A stretch of 32,408 bases of DNA, from IMG/VR virus record IMGVR_UViG_3300046028_003616, positions 1-32,408 of that record. One strand, written 5' to 3'. The position numbers and the translations under genes were made by a program. Numbering within the stretch: the stretch's first letter is position 1; each line of letters opens with the position of its first letter. Positions 7,739-15,351 of this stretch are shown in pieces. Source of the DNA: a virus. Below the pieces are notes generated by a model. The model searched no databases. It was not told where the DNA came from and saw only the letters and a list, made by a program, of their open reading frames with translations.

Positions 7739-9229
7739 ATGGCACTCGACACCAATATTGCTTTAGGCATTCGACCTGTAGAGCAACCCAATATGCTTGC
7801 CCAAATGGGGCAAATGATGGCGCTAAGAGGGGCGCAGCAAGAGTACGAAGGTACTAATGCTTTGCGGGATGCCTACGCTCAAGGCGGCGATCTAAACGAC
7901 CCTGCGTTTCGTCGGCGCGTAATGTCGGCAAACCCTAAGTTGGGTAGTCAGTTGATTAGTCAACATAGCGAAACATCAGCGCGTGATATCAAAACGCAAG
8001 CCGATTCGCTTAAGACAATTAAAGACAATATCGGTTTAGCCAACAACCCTCAAGCAATGGCTGAGTATCTCAAAGGTGCGTACAGTACCCCAGGCGGTGC
8101 GCTATTGGCTAAGTTGGTTCCGCTTGATAAGGCGCTTGCTAGTATACCAAACGACCCAAAAGCGTTTGCTGATTTTCAACGCAATTTTGGTTTGACTACT
8201 GACAAATTGTTTGTTTCTGCTGCTGATTTATTGCAAGCGCAAGTAACGCGTGAAGGTCACGGCGTGACGATGTACGGTCATAACCTTACCAAAGAAAAGA
8301 ATGATTACGAACGACGCTACCCCGTAATGAACCAAGTTATTACCTCTCAAGGTGTAGGTGTAACGCCTAGCCGTGGGCCTAACGCTGGGGTCATTACGCC
8401 GGTAAATGAGCCTGGGGCAACGCCTCCACCTGCTGCAACTACAATATTTAGCAGCGTTGGTGGCGGGCCATTAGGCTCAGGCACCTATGGTGTTCCTAAC
8501 GCTTTGGCTCAAGGCGCGCCATCTAATATGTTGCGCGCAGATGCTCAAGCACCCGCTGCTGCGGGCGCTGCGCCTGTACGCGCTCAGCCTAAACCAGTTG
8601 TTCGCCAACCTGTAGCAGTTATGAGAAACGGCAAAGCCGTAATGGTTCCTCCAGATGAAGCCGTAGGACTGCCACCCGCTTCTCCTGATGCTGAAAAAGC
8701 AGCTAGATTAGAAGCATTAAAAGTATTAGACCTTGGCAGAACAATTAGAAACCTTGAGGCCGTTACTCGCGAAGGCGGTTTGATTAGTCAATCTACGGGT
8801 AGCGGGGTAGGCCGTGCGTATGATGTAGGCGCAGCATTTGTCGGTCAAGCCACAGAAGGTGCAATTGCAAATGCAAAACTTGCGCCGATTGCTGATATGG
8901 TTCTTAAAATGGTTCCGCGTTTTGAAGGCCCACAATCCGACAAAGACACGCAATCGTACAAAGAAGCAGCGGGTCAATTAGCTAACTCTTCTCTTCCTAC
9001 CAAAATTAGACAAGAAGCAGGTAAAGAAATTCTGCGTCTAATGAAAGAATACAAAGATCAGTTTGTTAGCAGCGCTATGGATGCGGAAGGCATATCGCCC
9101 GCCAATACGCCCGCCCGAAGTGGCGATATAGCCGATAATGCGGAAATAAAAGCCGCTATGGATTGGGCAAACTCAAATCCTAAAGACCCTCGTTCTGCAA
9201 AAATTAAACAACACTTTGGGGCTAAATAA
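7739..9229 (+). CDS. Ejection protein 2 (internal virion protein)
   Basis: The 496-aa product is rich in Ala, Gln and Pro and has no membrane helix. A helical N-terminal half is followed by a Pro/Ala linker (about 220-300). The C-terminal helical domain contains RFEGPQSDKDTQSYKEAAGQ (about 391-410) and then LPTKIRQEAGKEILRLM, a segment seen in many phage internal virion proteins. It follows the gp7-like gene and its stop overlaps the next gene by TAATG, matching the P22 order gp7-gp20-gp16. Specific equivalence to gp20 is by position; no enzymatic motif (for example a transglycosylase) was found. Confidence 0.72.
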   Translation: MALDTNIALGIRPVEQPNMLAQMGQMMALRGAQQEYEGTNALRDAYAQGGDLNDPAFRRRVMSANPKLGSQLISQHSETSARDIKTQADSLKTIKDNIGLANNPQAMAEYLKGAYSTPGGALLAKLVPLDKALASIPNDPKAFADFQRNFGLTTDKLFVSAADLLQAQVTREGHGVTMYGHNLTKEKNDYERRYPVMNQVITSQGVGVTPSRGPNAGVITPVNEPGATPPPAATTIFSSVGGGPLGSGTYGVPNALAQGAPSNMLRADAQAPAAAGAAPVRAQPKPVVRQPVAVMRNGKAVMVPPDEAVGLPPASPDAEKAARLEALKVLDLGRTIRNLEAVTREGGLISQSTGSGVGRAYDVGAAFVGQATEGAIANAKLAPIADMVLKMVPRFEGPQSDKDTQSYKEAAGQLANSSLPTKIRQEAGKEILRLMKEYKDQFVSSAMDAEGISPANTPARSGDIADNAEIKAAMDWANSNPKDPRSAKIKQHFGAK

Positions 9230-11712
9230 TGGGCGCATTTGATCCTGATGCTTTTTTAGCAAAAGTTGCTCCGTTTGACCCCGACGCTTTTTTAGCAAAA
9301 GTATCAAAAGAAGCACCTTCTCCATATAGCAGCGCCGTGCCTCAAGTCAACGCTCAAGGCCAAGTCATCCGTCAACCGGATGCTATACCCTCTGCGCGTA
9401 CGCCTGATCGTGGGGTAATGGATTATTTAATGGGTATCCCTGAAACTGCCGTAACCGCGGGCACAGGAATACTTAAAGGAGCAGTTGCGCCTTTTGCTGC
9501 TGTAGCCGGTGAATTGCTGGGCGGCGTTAACACCCCACAAGGTCGAGCGCAAGGCGCACGGTTTGGTAAAAATGTTGAAACTGCGCTTACCTACACGCCG
9601 CAAACGCAAACCGCTCAAGACGTTGTTGGTTACGCCGGTGAGAAATTGCAAGGCGTAGACTTTAGCGCCATTCCTTTTGCTCAAGGTGCAACTGCTGCGG
9701 CATTTGCCCCCGCCGCTGCCCGTCAAGCAGCGACCGCTGTAAGAAACGAAGCAGGGTATTTAAAAAGTGCCGTTGATCAAATACCATCTGTTAAAGCATC
9801 TGGCGAAGCACGCGTTGCTGAAAGCTATGCGCGTGGCCCACAAATTGATGCTGCAAATCTTGCTCAAAAATACGACATTTCATTAGACCCTGCGGCATCT
9901 AATCCTAGTATGCGCAATCGTGTTCGTACAGGTTTGATTGGTAGTGCTGATTTAGATAATCGTTTGTCAGAAAATAACAGACCAAAATGGGCAAACATTG
10001 TTAAAAAAGATTTAGGTCTTGGCGACGATGTTTCGCTTACAGACCCAAAAATATACGATAATGTTCGCGCAAGAGATGATATTGCTGGCCCGTACGAAAC
10101 CGTACGCAATATTAAACAAGTTATTGTTGATACAGATGCGTTAAAAAAACTTGATAAATTACGCGCAAAAGAACTTTACGTTGATGATGGTCAAGCAGCG
10201 CAAGTTGGCACATATCTCGATAATTTAAAAACAGAATTATTAAAAGGCGGCGACGGCACTAAACTTTTAGACACTATTCGTTTAATGCGGCAACAGGCGT
10301 CAGATGTTTTTCGTGCTGTTGGCCCATTAGACCCTAATGCTAAAGCAATGGCTGATGCAAAAATTGGCGCAGCTAAAGTATTAGAAAGTTTAATAGACAA
10401 CAATTTACCAAACGCAAAAGCTCGAGAAGCATTTGTTAATGCCAGAACAAAAATGGCACAAACATATGATATGGAATCGGCAACAAATTTTGGCACAGGT
10501 CAAATTGATCCAAATGTATTTGCCAAATTAGTTTCTAAAGGAGAGCCTGTTACAGGAGTAGTTGCTGATATAGGTAAAATTGCTTCTAACTTTCCAGAAA
10601 TTGCAGCTTTATCTTCTGGTGACAAACGATTCTTGCCTGCTTTTACTAGAGCAGGGCCAGGCGGCGCGCTTGGTGGTCTTGTTGGTCTTTCTGCGGGGCC
10701 TGCCGGCGTCCCATTTGGAATTGCTGCTGGCGCAGGCATAAGCGAAATTATTCGCCGAGTTGCTGCTAATAAAATGATGTCGCCAGAATTTCAATCAAGT
10801 CGTGCCGTACCTAAAGATTACCGTCCACCGCAACCGGTTAACGCTTTGCGCCCTGTTGAGTCGCGTGAGTTGACTGTTTTACCTTCTGCTCCACGCAACG
10901 ATCCTAATTTTGTATTTTCAACTGGCGAAACTACGCGTTTTCCTTTTGACCCAAACAGGCCTGATGCGCGTCAATCAATGATGCAAGGCCAACCTGCTCC
11001 AACAAACGCTTTGCGCCTTGGATTAGATGAAGCTCCCGAAGTTACAGCTAGATTGCGCGCAGAGGACGCTAGGCGTGTGCGTATGGCACAAATGGCTGAA
11101 ACTGAAGGTCTTGCTGCTGAAGCTAGTAACCGCACACCAGCAGGTGGCGGCACGCTGTTTGACTTAGATCCAATCAGCGGCAAACTGATTCCCGCAAGCC
11201 AAGGCATCAAAGGCGCTACGCCGGAAACTTTTCAAAACTATATGTCAACGCTAGGATCAGCAGTAGACAAAGTGACGTCAAGACAAAACTTTAATTTAAC
11301 CGCTGCTGAAAAAGTAGCGTTTGATAAAACCAAGTTTTACATTGCCGAAGTAAGCCCAGGCTTTGAAAAGTTAAACGACAAAGCAATTGTCAGCCGCATG
11401 ATGGATCGTAAGTGGGTTGAAGATGCGGTGGTTCAAGCGCGTGAAAAATCACTTGCACTTGATCAAGCGGCTATCCGTTCGCGCACCCCTGAGATGATGG
11501 ATGCTCGGGCTAGTGCTGCTCAAAACGCTGAGTTAGCGCGGCGAGCAGAAGAGGCTAGTCTTCAAATGAAATCTACTCTAGACTTGCTAGAAGATCGGTT
11601 GGTAAAATTGCGTGCTGACGCTTCAGGCAAACGTCAAGGGCCAAAGACCCAAGGCGCAATCCGCAACAACCTGACCGCTAACCAAAATCGCAACAAACTG
11701 AGAGAAGACTAA
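9229..11712 (+). CDS. Ejection protein 3 (large internal virion protein)
   Basis: The 827-aa product is the third and largest of the ejection-type genes, in the position of P22 gp16. The N-terminus holds a tandem 12-residue repeat, FDPDAFLAKV twice (4-13 and 16-25), a short motif I have seen at the start of many phage internal proteins. A Gly/Ala-rich membrane-active stretch (about 510-545, AGPGGALGGLVGLSAGPAG) may insert in the host membrane, and the C-terminus is charged and helical. No lysozyme, transglycosylase or protease motif was recognised. Base composition changes inside the gene: sampled lines are about 55% GC near 9541 but about 35% near 10141, which hints at mosaic origin. Confidence 0.72.
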   Translation: MGAFDPDAFLAKVAPFDPDAFLAKVSKEAPSPYSSAVPQVNAQGQVIRQPDAIPSARTPDRGVMDYLMGIPETAVTAGTGILKGAVAPFAAVAGELLGGVNTPQGRAQGARFGKNVETALTYTPQTQTAQDVVGYAGEKLQGVDFSAIPFAQGATAAAFAPAAARQAATAVRNEAGYLKSAVDQIPSVKASGEARVAESYARGPQIDAANLAQKYDISLDPAASNPSMRNRVRTGLIGSADLDNRLSENNRPKWANIVKKDLGLGDDVSLTDPKIYDNVRARDDIAGPYETVRNIKQVIVDTDALKKLDKLRAKELYVDDGQAAQVGTYLDNLKTELLKGGDGTKLLDTIRLMRQQASDVFRAVGPLDPNAKAMADAKIGAAKVLESLIDNNLPNAKAREAFVNARTKMAQTYDMESATNFGTGQIDPNVFAKLVSKGEPVTGVVADIGKIASNFPEIAALSSGDKRFLPAFTRAGPGGALGGLVGLSAGPAGVPFGIAAGAGISEIIRRVAANKMMSPEFQSSRAVPKDYRPPQPVNALRPVESRELTVLPSAPRNDPNFVFSTGETTRFPFDPNRPDARQSMMQGQPAPTNALRLGLDEAPEVTARLRAEDARRVRMAQMAETEGLAAEASNRTPAGGGTLFDLDPISGKLIPASQGIKGATPETFQNYMSTLGSAVDKVTSRQNFNLTAAEKVAFDKTKFYIAEVSPGFEKLNDKAIVSRMMDRKWVEDAVVQAREKSLALDQAAIRSRTPEMMDARASAAQNAELARRAEEASLQMKSTLDLLEDRLVKLRADASGKRQGPKTQGAIRNNLTANQNRNKLRED
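9238..9309 (+). repeat. Tandem 36-bp coding repeat in ejection protein 3
   Basis: Two consecutive 36-bp units (9238-9273 and 9274-9309) encode FDPDAFLAKVAP and FDPDAFLAKVSK. The core GACGCTTTTTTAGCAAAAGT is nearly identical in both, with third-position changes elsewhere, so the duplication is not brand new. Confidence 0.8.
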
Positions 11713-11966
11713 TGGACTGGCAAAACGTAATCAACATTGGCGCTGGTTCATTCTTGGCTATCGGGGGATGGTTTGCCCGTCAGTTATGGGATTCGGTCAA
11801 AGAACTCAAGGCTGACATTTCTGACCTCAAGTTGCACGTCAGCGACGCGTACGTTAAGAAGTCTGAGGTTCAGACGCTTGAAGACCAGATGGAAAAGCGT
11901 TTTGACCGCCTTGAGCAAATGATCGCCCGACTCTACGACAAGATTGATTCTAAGGCAGACAAATAA
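11712..11966 (+). CDS. Small membrane-anchored coiled-coil protein (84 aa), lysis region
   Basis: A hydrophobic segment at residues 7-24 (INIGAGSFLAIGGWFARQ) is followed by a charged heptad-like coiled coil to the C-terminus (ELKADISDLKLHV, then LEDQMEKRFDRLEQMIARL). TAATG overlaps join it to genes on both sides. Proteins of this build commonly lie at the head of phage lysis cassettes, where they may be holin accessory proteins or act like inner-membrane spanins. No lipoprotein partner was found nearby, so a spanin call would be speculative. Confidence 0.65.
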   Translation: MDWQNVINIGAGSFLAIGGWFARQLWDSVKELKADISDLKLHVSDAYVKKSEVQTLEDQMEKRFDRLEQMIARLYDKIDSKADK

Positions 11967-12370
11967 TGTTTCCACTTATGGATATTCTTGGCGTTGGCAT
12001 GAAGGTTTTGGATAAGTTTTTTCCAGACCCTGAGCAAAAAGCCAAAGCGCAGCTAGAGCTTATGCAGATGCAGCAGAATGGCGAACTTGCCAAGATGCAA
12101 GCCGATATGCAAGAGCAGGGCGAGCTTACCAAGCGCCAAGAGAACGATATGCGGTCAGACTCTTGGCTAAGTAAAAACATTCGCCCGATGACGTTGATTG
12201 CAATTCTGGTAGGCTACTTTATTTTTGCCATGATGAGTGCCTTTGATCTTGACACTAACGAGAAGTACGTTGAGCTGCTAGGGCAATGGGGGATGTTAAT
12301 TATGTCTTTTTATTTTGGCGGCAGAACACTTGAGAAGATCATCGACATGAAAAGCAAGAGCGACAAATGA
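11966..12370 (+). CDS. Holin, 3TM gene-transfer-release type
   Basis: The 134-aa product starts with an amphipathic helix (PLMDILGVGMKVLDKFF), then a long Gln/Met-rich helix with ELMQMQQNGELAKMQADMQ. The segment SDSWLSKNIRPMTLIAILVG opens the first clear membrane helix (about 85-105), and a second follows (about 115-132, WGMLIMSFYFGGRTL). The WLSKNIRP motif before the membrane helices is typical of the GTA_holin_3TM family. Holins open the inner membrane at lysis time to let the endolysin out. The endolysin two genes downstream has no signal peptide, so a holin is needed. Stop overlaps the next gene by ATGA. Confidence 0.85.
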   Translation: MFPLMDILGVGMKVLDKFFPDPEQKAKAQLELMQMQQNGELAKMQADMQEQGELTKRQENDMRSDSWLSKNIRPMTLIAILVGYFIFAMMSAFDLDTNEKYVELLGQWGMLIMSFYFGGRTLEKIIDMKSKSDK

Positions 12371-12579
12371 CCGTCGCTGACCGCATCACCATAATCTGCT
12401 GCGCCTCACTTTCTATTGTGTTGATGTCAACGGTATTGGTTGTGTTGATTGGATTGTTTGATCCACTAGTTGATAACGCTGAGATATTTAAGTTAATCAA
12501 CCCTGCGTTCAATATGATCACCGGCGCATTTGTTGGTACGATTGCAGGCATAAAAATAGGAAAAGACGATGTTAAGTAA
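12367..12579 (+). CDS. Small two-helix membrane protein (70 aa), possible second holin or antiholin
   Basis: Two hydrophobic stretches (about 8-31, IICCASLSIVLMSTVLVVLIG; and about 45-64, NPAFNMITGAFVGTIAGIKI) predict two membrane helices with a short polar loop. It overlaps the holin by ATGA and the endolysin by 11 bases, and its last codons contain the ribosome site context of the endolysin. Size and place suit a class II holin or a regulator of the larger holin. No family name is recognised. Confidence 0.7.
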   Translation: MTVADRITIICCASLSIVLMSTVLVVLIGLFDPLVDNAEIFKLINPAFNMITGAFVGTIAGIKIGKDDVK

Positions 12580-13081
12580 CTGGTCAAACGCATTTCAACT
12601 TATGCTTAAATCAGAAGGCGGGTTTGTAAACCATCCAAGTGATCCAGGCGGCATGACTAACTTGGGCGTGACCAAAGCCACTTGGGAGAACTGGGTAGGG
12701 CGCGCGTCTGACGAAGCCGAGATGCGTGGGCTGACACCCGAAAAGGTTGAGCCGTTGTACAAAAAGAAGTATTGGGATGCCGTGCGCGCTGATGATCTGC
12801 CTGTTGGGCTTGACTACCTAATGTTTGATTTTGCGGTAAACGCAGGGCCAGGGCGTGCCATCAAGGTTATGCAATCTGCCGTGGGTGTAACGCCTGACGG
12901 TGGCTTTGGCCCCATGACGCTTGCCGCTGTACAAGCCATCGACCCTGTTGAACTGATTGAACGATTTAGCCAAGCCAAGGAAGACTTCTACCGCTCCCTT
13001 GGCACCTTTGCAACATTTGGCAAAGGCTGGCTAAACCGTGTGGCTGACGTTAAAGTCAAAGCCAATTCAATGCTCGCATAA
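12569..13081 (+). CDS. Endolysin, GH108 N-acetylmuramidase
   Basis: The 170-aa product has the glycoside hydrolase 108 signature: KSEGGFVNHPSDPGGMTNLG (14-33), with E16 as the expected catalytic acid, followed by VTKATWENWVG. The second half has the companion peptidoglycan-binding domain (about 85-165: LMFDFAVNAGPGRAIKVMQ, then GVTPDGGFGPMT). The family cuts the glycan strands of peptidoglycan and about 170-180 aa is normal. No signal peptide or SAR helix is present, so export depends on the holin genes just upstream. Start at ATG 12569 with AGGA before it; it overlaps the previous gene by 11 bases. It is the last late gene before the strand switch. Confidence 0.93.
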   Translation: MLSNWSNAFQLMLKSEGGFVNHPSDPGGMTNLGVTKATWENWVGRASDEAEMRGLTPEKVEPLYKKKYWDAVRADDLPVGLDYLMFDFAVNAGPGRAIKVMQSAVGVTPDGGFGPMTLAAVQAIDPVELIERFSQAKEDFYRSLGTFATFGKGWLNRVADVKVKANSMLA

Positions 13082-13095
13082 GAAGTCTGCGCCAC

Positions 13096-13127
13096 AAGGG
13101 GATGTACGGTCGAACGTACCGCCCCTT
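13096..13127. terminator. Hairpin between convergent late and early operons
   Basis: AAGGGG-AT-GTACG (13096-13108) pairs with CGTAC-CG-CCCCTT (13115-13127): 11 base pairs broken by a two-base internal mismatch, loop GTCGAA. It lies 15 bases after the endolysin stop and before the end of the opposing operon. No T-run on either side, so a bidirectional stop is likely but not certain. Confidence 0.55.
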
Positions 13128-13179
13128 AAAGTAAGAGCGCGTTGTACGCCCCGTCCAGTTTGAGCTACTTCGGTCAACA

Positions 13180-13347
13180 TTATTTGGCCAGTTGCTTTTC
13201 GCAGTATTCACAATAGCCCTCCTTGAGTTTGCTGCACACTTGACCGCACCCGTCGCAGATCAATTCGCGTGTGTTGAACAGCCACAGTAGTGCTGCGACC
13301 ATGAGCGCCATCGACGCATAGAACCACATCATAAATTCCTCAAACAT
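13180..13347 (-). CDS. Small membrane protein with zinc-ribbon tail (55 aa)
   Basis: I start at the ATG at 13347 because GGAGG lies five to six bases upstream; the longer open frame has no ribosome site. The protein has one membrane helix (about 8-26, WFYASMALMVAALLWLF) and a C-terminal ribbon with CDGCGQVC and CEYCEK, two CxxC pairs likely to bind zinc. It is the last gene of the long minus-strand operon and its start overlaps the end of the 88-aa gene. Function unknown; the topology suggests a membrane-anchored zinc ribbon facing the cytoplasm. Confidence 0.72.
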   Translation of the reverse strand: MFEEFMMWFYASMALMVAALLWLFNTRELICDGCGQVCSKLKEGYCEYCEKQLAK

Positions 13348-13606
13348 TTCGACCTCCGATTGTGATGATTGTGACTTGTTCTTTCTCAGCCCGTCTTGCA
13401 GCGATTTTGAGCGCCATAGGCATCTGATACGCACCCTTGACTAGATTAGGTGGCACCGACGCTATAAACGCCTCTAGGAGGGCGTGTGGATCAGCAGGTG
13501 GGTTAGGCAACACCCTTGCTGCTGATGTCAATATCTCGCCCTCAGACCCCGCTTCGTAGCCCATCGTGCGTAGCTTATTTGCTGCTAGTGAGTAGAGTTT
13601 TTTCAC
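13340..13606 (-). CDS. Hypothetical protein (88 aa)
   Basis: A GTG start at 13606 is preceded by a modest ribosome site (GGAAAAGC). The 88-aa product is mixed helical with a Pro-rich middle (ARVLPNPPADPHALLEAF) and a C-terminal basic helix (MALKIAARRAEKEQ). No family recognised, no cysteines or membrane segments. It overlaps both neighbours by short stretches, in keeping with the packed style of this operon. Confidence 0.62.
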   Translation of the reverse strand: MKKLYSLAANKLRTMGYEAGSEGEILTSAARVLPNPPADPHALLEAFIASVPPNLVKGAYQMPMALKIAARRAEKEQVTIITIGGRNV

Positions 13607-13730
13607 GCTTTTCCATCAGTATTTGAATGTCCACGCGTAGCATCAAGTGTTGATGACGCAGCCTAGCAATGTCATCGTCGATCTGCGCTAGGTTCTCAAT
13701 AATCTGTTTGTATATTTGGCTTTCGTTCAT
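13575..13730 (-). CDS. Small coiled-coil protein (51 aa)
   Basis: The best start is the ATG at 13730 (MNESQIYKQIIENLAQIDDD), with AGGTG about eight bases before it; the frame is open further but lacks a ribosome site. The 51-aa product is one long charged helix with heptad spacing (LAQIDDDIARLRHQHLML). Function unknown; it may pair with the coiled-coil protein encoded just upstream, with which it overlaps by 35 bases. Confidence 0.6.
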   Translation of the reverse strand: MNESQIYKQIIENLAQIDDDIARLRHQHLMLRVDIQILMEKREKTLLTSSK

Positions 13731-13950
13731 TTCGTTTACACCTGTCAAAGGTCGCACACCAAAACTGATCAATACATTCGCAACGCTTTTGCTCAGGCTG
13801 TGCGGAAACCTTTAATTTGGCGTTGGCTTGCTCGCAAGCAATCACTAAAGCATCAATTGTTTTGTGCAAACTGTCGATCTGCTCGGCTTGCTCTTTGATG
13901 TACCGTTCCAACTGGTCGATCAAAGTCTGAAGTTCTCTCGCTTCTCTCAT
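13696..13950 (-). CDS. Coiled-coil protein with Cys-containing tail (84 aa)
   Basis: ATG at 13950 has AGGTG five bases upstream and sits in TGATG with the stop of the previous small membrane gene, so that start is favoured over the TTG one codon earlier. Residues about 3-55 form a heptad-rich helix (LQTLIDQLERYIKEQAEQI). The tail carries four Cys or nearby polar residues (CECIDQFWCATFDRCKRNE) that could bind metal. No family recognised. Confidence 0.62.
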   Translation of the reverse strand: MREARELQTLIDQLERYIKEQAEQIDSLHKTIDALVIACEQANAKLKVSAQPEQKRCECIDQFWCATFDRCKRNERKPNIQTDY

Positions 13951-14114
13951 CAATGCACCTTATAGTTAGGCGCTTTTAAACAAATCCAAAAATGATTTGT
14001 ACTAGCGCAATCAACAACAAACATAATTTCTGAAACAACAAACCAAACAACTAAAAATGAAGGTAAAACAACTCCAAACAATATTAACAACGCCCATATA
14101 AATATATTTTTCAT
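13950..14114 (-). CDS. Small two-helix membrane protein (54 aa)
   Basis: A 54-codon frame from ATG 14114 to TGA 13950-13952. The start is fused to the stop of the winged-helix gene (ATGA), and its stop overlaps the ATG of the coiled-coil gene (TGATG), so both ends show coupled translation. The product begins MKNIFIWALLILFGVVLPSF and is hydrophobic to about residue 35, giving one or two membrane helices, then a short polar tail ending APNYKVH. The DNA is strongly AT-rich. Role unknown; a membrane-active moron product is possible. Confidence 0.68.
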   Translation of the reverse strand: MKNIFIWALLILFGVVLPSFLVVWFVVSEIMFVVDCASTNHFWICLKAPNYKVH

Positions 14115-14362
14115 GCGCGTAATCCAAAAGGGTTGTGGGCATACTTGATAACCAAGTTTTCGTGATGCTCGGCAATGGTAGGTTGTGACACTATGTATGT
14201 GGCACGCTCGGTGCCGTCACCCAAGCGTTTAAGGATGCCCTTCATCTGCATCCGTCCTAGTGCGCTGTAGATTGAGCTGCGCTGTACTTTGCAATGGTCG
14301 GCAAGCTCAGACGCTGTGCGGGGCTTGGTGCAAAACTTTAAAATCTTGTCTGCTGTTGTCAT
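14111..14362 (-). CDS. Winged-helix DNA-binding protein (83 aa)
   Basis: The 83-aa product reads as a MarR/replication-type winged helix: ADKILKFCTKPRTASELADH (helices 1-2), VQRSSIYSALGRMQMKGILK (recognition helix and start of the wing) and RLGDGTERATYIVS (wing strands). The C-terminal tail (AEHHENLVIKYAHNPFGLRA) is not part of the fold. It probably binds DNA as a regulator of the phage early genes; target unknown. It is coupled by ATGA-type overlap to the gene above (14359) and to the small membrane protein below. Confidence 0.72.
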   Translation of the reverse strand: MTTADKILKFCTKPRTASELADHCKVQRSSIYSALGRMQMKGILKRLGDGTERATYIVSQPTIAEHHENLVIKYAHNPFGLRA

Positions 14363-14628
14363 ATCACCTCCGCTGATTTCAATTCGCCTGTTTCGCCGTC
14401 AAAGGTCAAACGCAAGTTTGGGCAAAGGTTTGTTGATATGCCTGTCCAAGACGCAACGCATCTTTCTTTTACAATGTCAGGCTTTGGCTCGGGCTTGATG
14501 CGGTACTCGGTATCAATGCCGTTCCACGCAGGGGTGCTCAATTCATGCCACTCGCCCCCGTTCAATCGTGCTTCAATCTTTTTACCGTTTGCCCACGCAA
14601 CAATCAAGTCGTAGTGTTTGTGTTTCAT
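14359..14628 (-). CDS. Conserved phage protein with KHYDLIVAWANGKKIE motif (89 aa)
   Basis: The opening KHKHYDLIVAWANGKKIEAR, the following GGEWHEL, and EYRIKPEPKPD form a pattern I recognise from many small phage proteins of unknown function, usually located in early or accessory operons. The fold appears beta-rich. The ATG at 14628 is fused to the stop of the ribbon-helix-helix gene (ATGA), and the stop overlaps the winged-helix gene. No catalytic motif visible. Confidence 0.72.
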   Translation of the reverse strand: MKHKHYDLIVAWANGKKIEARLNGGEWHELSTPAWNGIDTEYRIKPEPKPDIVKERCVASWTGISTNLCPNLRLTFDGETGELKSAEVI

Positions 14629-14771
14629 TTTGCCTCCAAACCAGTTTTAACCAAATGAATGATCTGACGGCTCACCGAGCGCGTCTGGCCATCTGCAAGT
14701 GCTTTGACAACTTTAAACAACTCAATTGGCATACGGATGGTGACAAAACGATCTTTAGGTTCTTGTTTCAT
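14625..14771 (-). CDS. Arc-type ribbon-helix-helix DNA-binding protein (48 aa)
   Basis: A 48-codon gene beginning at ATG 14771 with a strong ribosome site (AAGGAG, six bases before). The protein fits the Arc/MetJ fold: a short beta strand RFVTIRMP (8-15), helix A IELFKVVKALADGQ (16-29), then helix B SVSRQIIHLVKTGLEAK (32-48). These proteins dimerise and insert the paired strand in the DNA major groove, as Arc of P22 does at the ant operator. It ends in ATGA overlap with the 89-aa gene. It probably represses phage promoters; candidate operators are not obvious beside the gene. Confidence 0.78.
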   Translation of the reverse strand: MKQEPKDRFVTIRMPIELFKVVKALADGQTRSVSRQIIHLVKTGLEAK

Positions 14772-14773
14772 AA

Positions 14774-14992
14774 TTACTCCTTAGTTTGATAAATATCAAA
14801 ACGCTCTTCAGCATCAATCTGGATTGCTTCAAACACGGCAGACTGCCCTGCTTTACGCTCAAGCCACGGTGCCGCATAGCCTCGGCTATCCATCACGGTG
14901 TACTCGCCGTGGCGCCACACGGCAATCTGTGCGGGTATGCCGCCTAAGCGGCACTCAATCACATTGGCGTGGTTTAGGTTTTGAACTTTCAT
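14774..14992 (-). CDS. Hypothetical protein (72 aa)
   Basis: ATG at 14992 follows AAGGA ten bases upstream, within the last codons of the gene above. The 72-aa product looks like a small beta-rich domain (NVIECRLGGIPAQIAVWRHG, then EYTVMDSRGYAAPWLERKAG) with an acidic end (IDAEERFDIYQTKE). No family recognised. Its stop region provides the AAGGAG ribosome site of the downstream ribbon-helix-helix gene, so the two are coupled. Confidence 0.65.
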   Translation of the reverse strand: MKVQNLNHANVIECRLGGIPAQIAVWRHGEYTVMDSRGYAAPWLERKAGQSAVFEAIQIDAEERFDIYQTKE

Positions 14993-15001
14993 GTTGTGTC
15001 C

Positions 15002-15127
15002 TTAATTGGTGATCTTGGTAGCCAACAACTGACGCGCCTTGATTGCCGCTTCAGACTTGGGGTCAGCGTCGCGCAAAAGTGCTAAGACGGCTGAAAGTAA
15101 TTCCATGCTCCATTCTTGTAATGCCAT
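15002..15127 (-). CDS. Very small helical protein (41 aa)
   Basis: A 41-codon frame from ATG 15127 to TAA 15002-15004, with GGAGAGC four to ten bases upstream as a clear ribosome site. It begins MALQEWSMELLSAVLALLRD and ends ARQLLATKITN; it is predicted to be two amphipathic helices. Function unknown. The ribosome site of the next gene (AAGGA) starts within its stop codon, supporting that it is translated. Confidence 0.6.
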   Translation of the reverse strand: MALQEWSMELLSAVLALLRDADPKSEAAIKARQLLATKITN

Positions 15128-15141
15128 GATGCTCTCCTAGC

Positions 15142-15154
15142 CCCCCGTAGGGGG
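15142..15154. terminator. Short GC hairpin between 62-aa and 41-aa genes
   Basis: CCCCC (15142-15146), loop GTA, GGGGG (15150-15154). On the plus strand it is followed by a T-rich stretch (GCGGTTGTTTT), but the surrounding genes run on the minus strand, where no T-run follows. It could therefore stop antisense transcripts, or simply be a spacer hairpin in the operon mRNA. Confidence 0.4.
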
Positions 15155-15162
15155 CGGTTGTT

Positions 15163-15351
15163 TTAGATTGGTTTATTTTCAAAGTAACGTGCTTCGGTGC
15201 CGCAGCCAGTAGCGTCAAGCGTACGCTCAAGTTCAGCAGGTGTTTTGCGAAACTTAGGTAAGCCTGTCACAGGCGACAGACCTAACGGACGCTTGCACTC
15301 AAAAAGTAATTGGCTATTATCAAAATGCTTGCAGTCTTTGCAGAATTTCAT
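15163..15351 (-). CDS. Cys-rich small protein (62 aa)
   Basis: The opening MKFCKDCKHFDNSQLLFECK has a CxxC pair and a third Cys, and a fourth Cys lies at DATGCGTEARYF, a spacing common in small phage zinc-binding proteins of unknown role. The start at 15351 has AAGGA nine bases before it and lies inside the end of the VRR-NUC gene (32-base overlap). Probably a structural zinc site; no function can be assigned. Confidence 0.7.
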   Translation of the reverse strand: MKFCKDCKHFDNSQLLFECKRPLGLSPVTGLPKFRKTPAELERTLDATGCGTEARYFENKPI

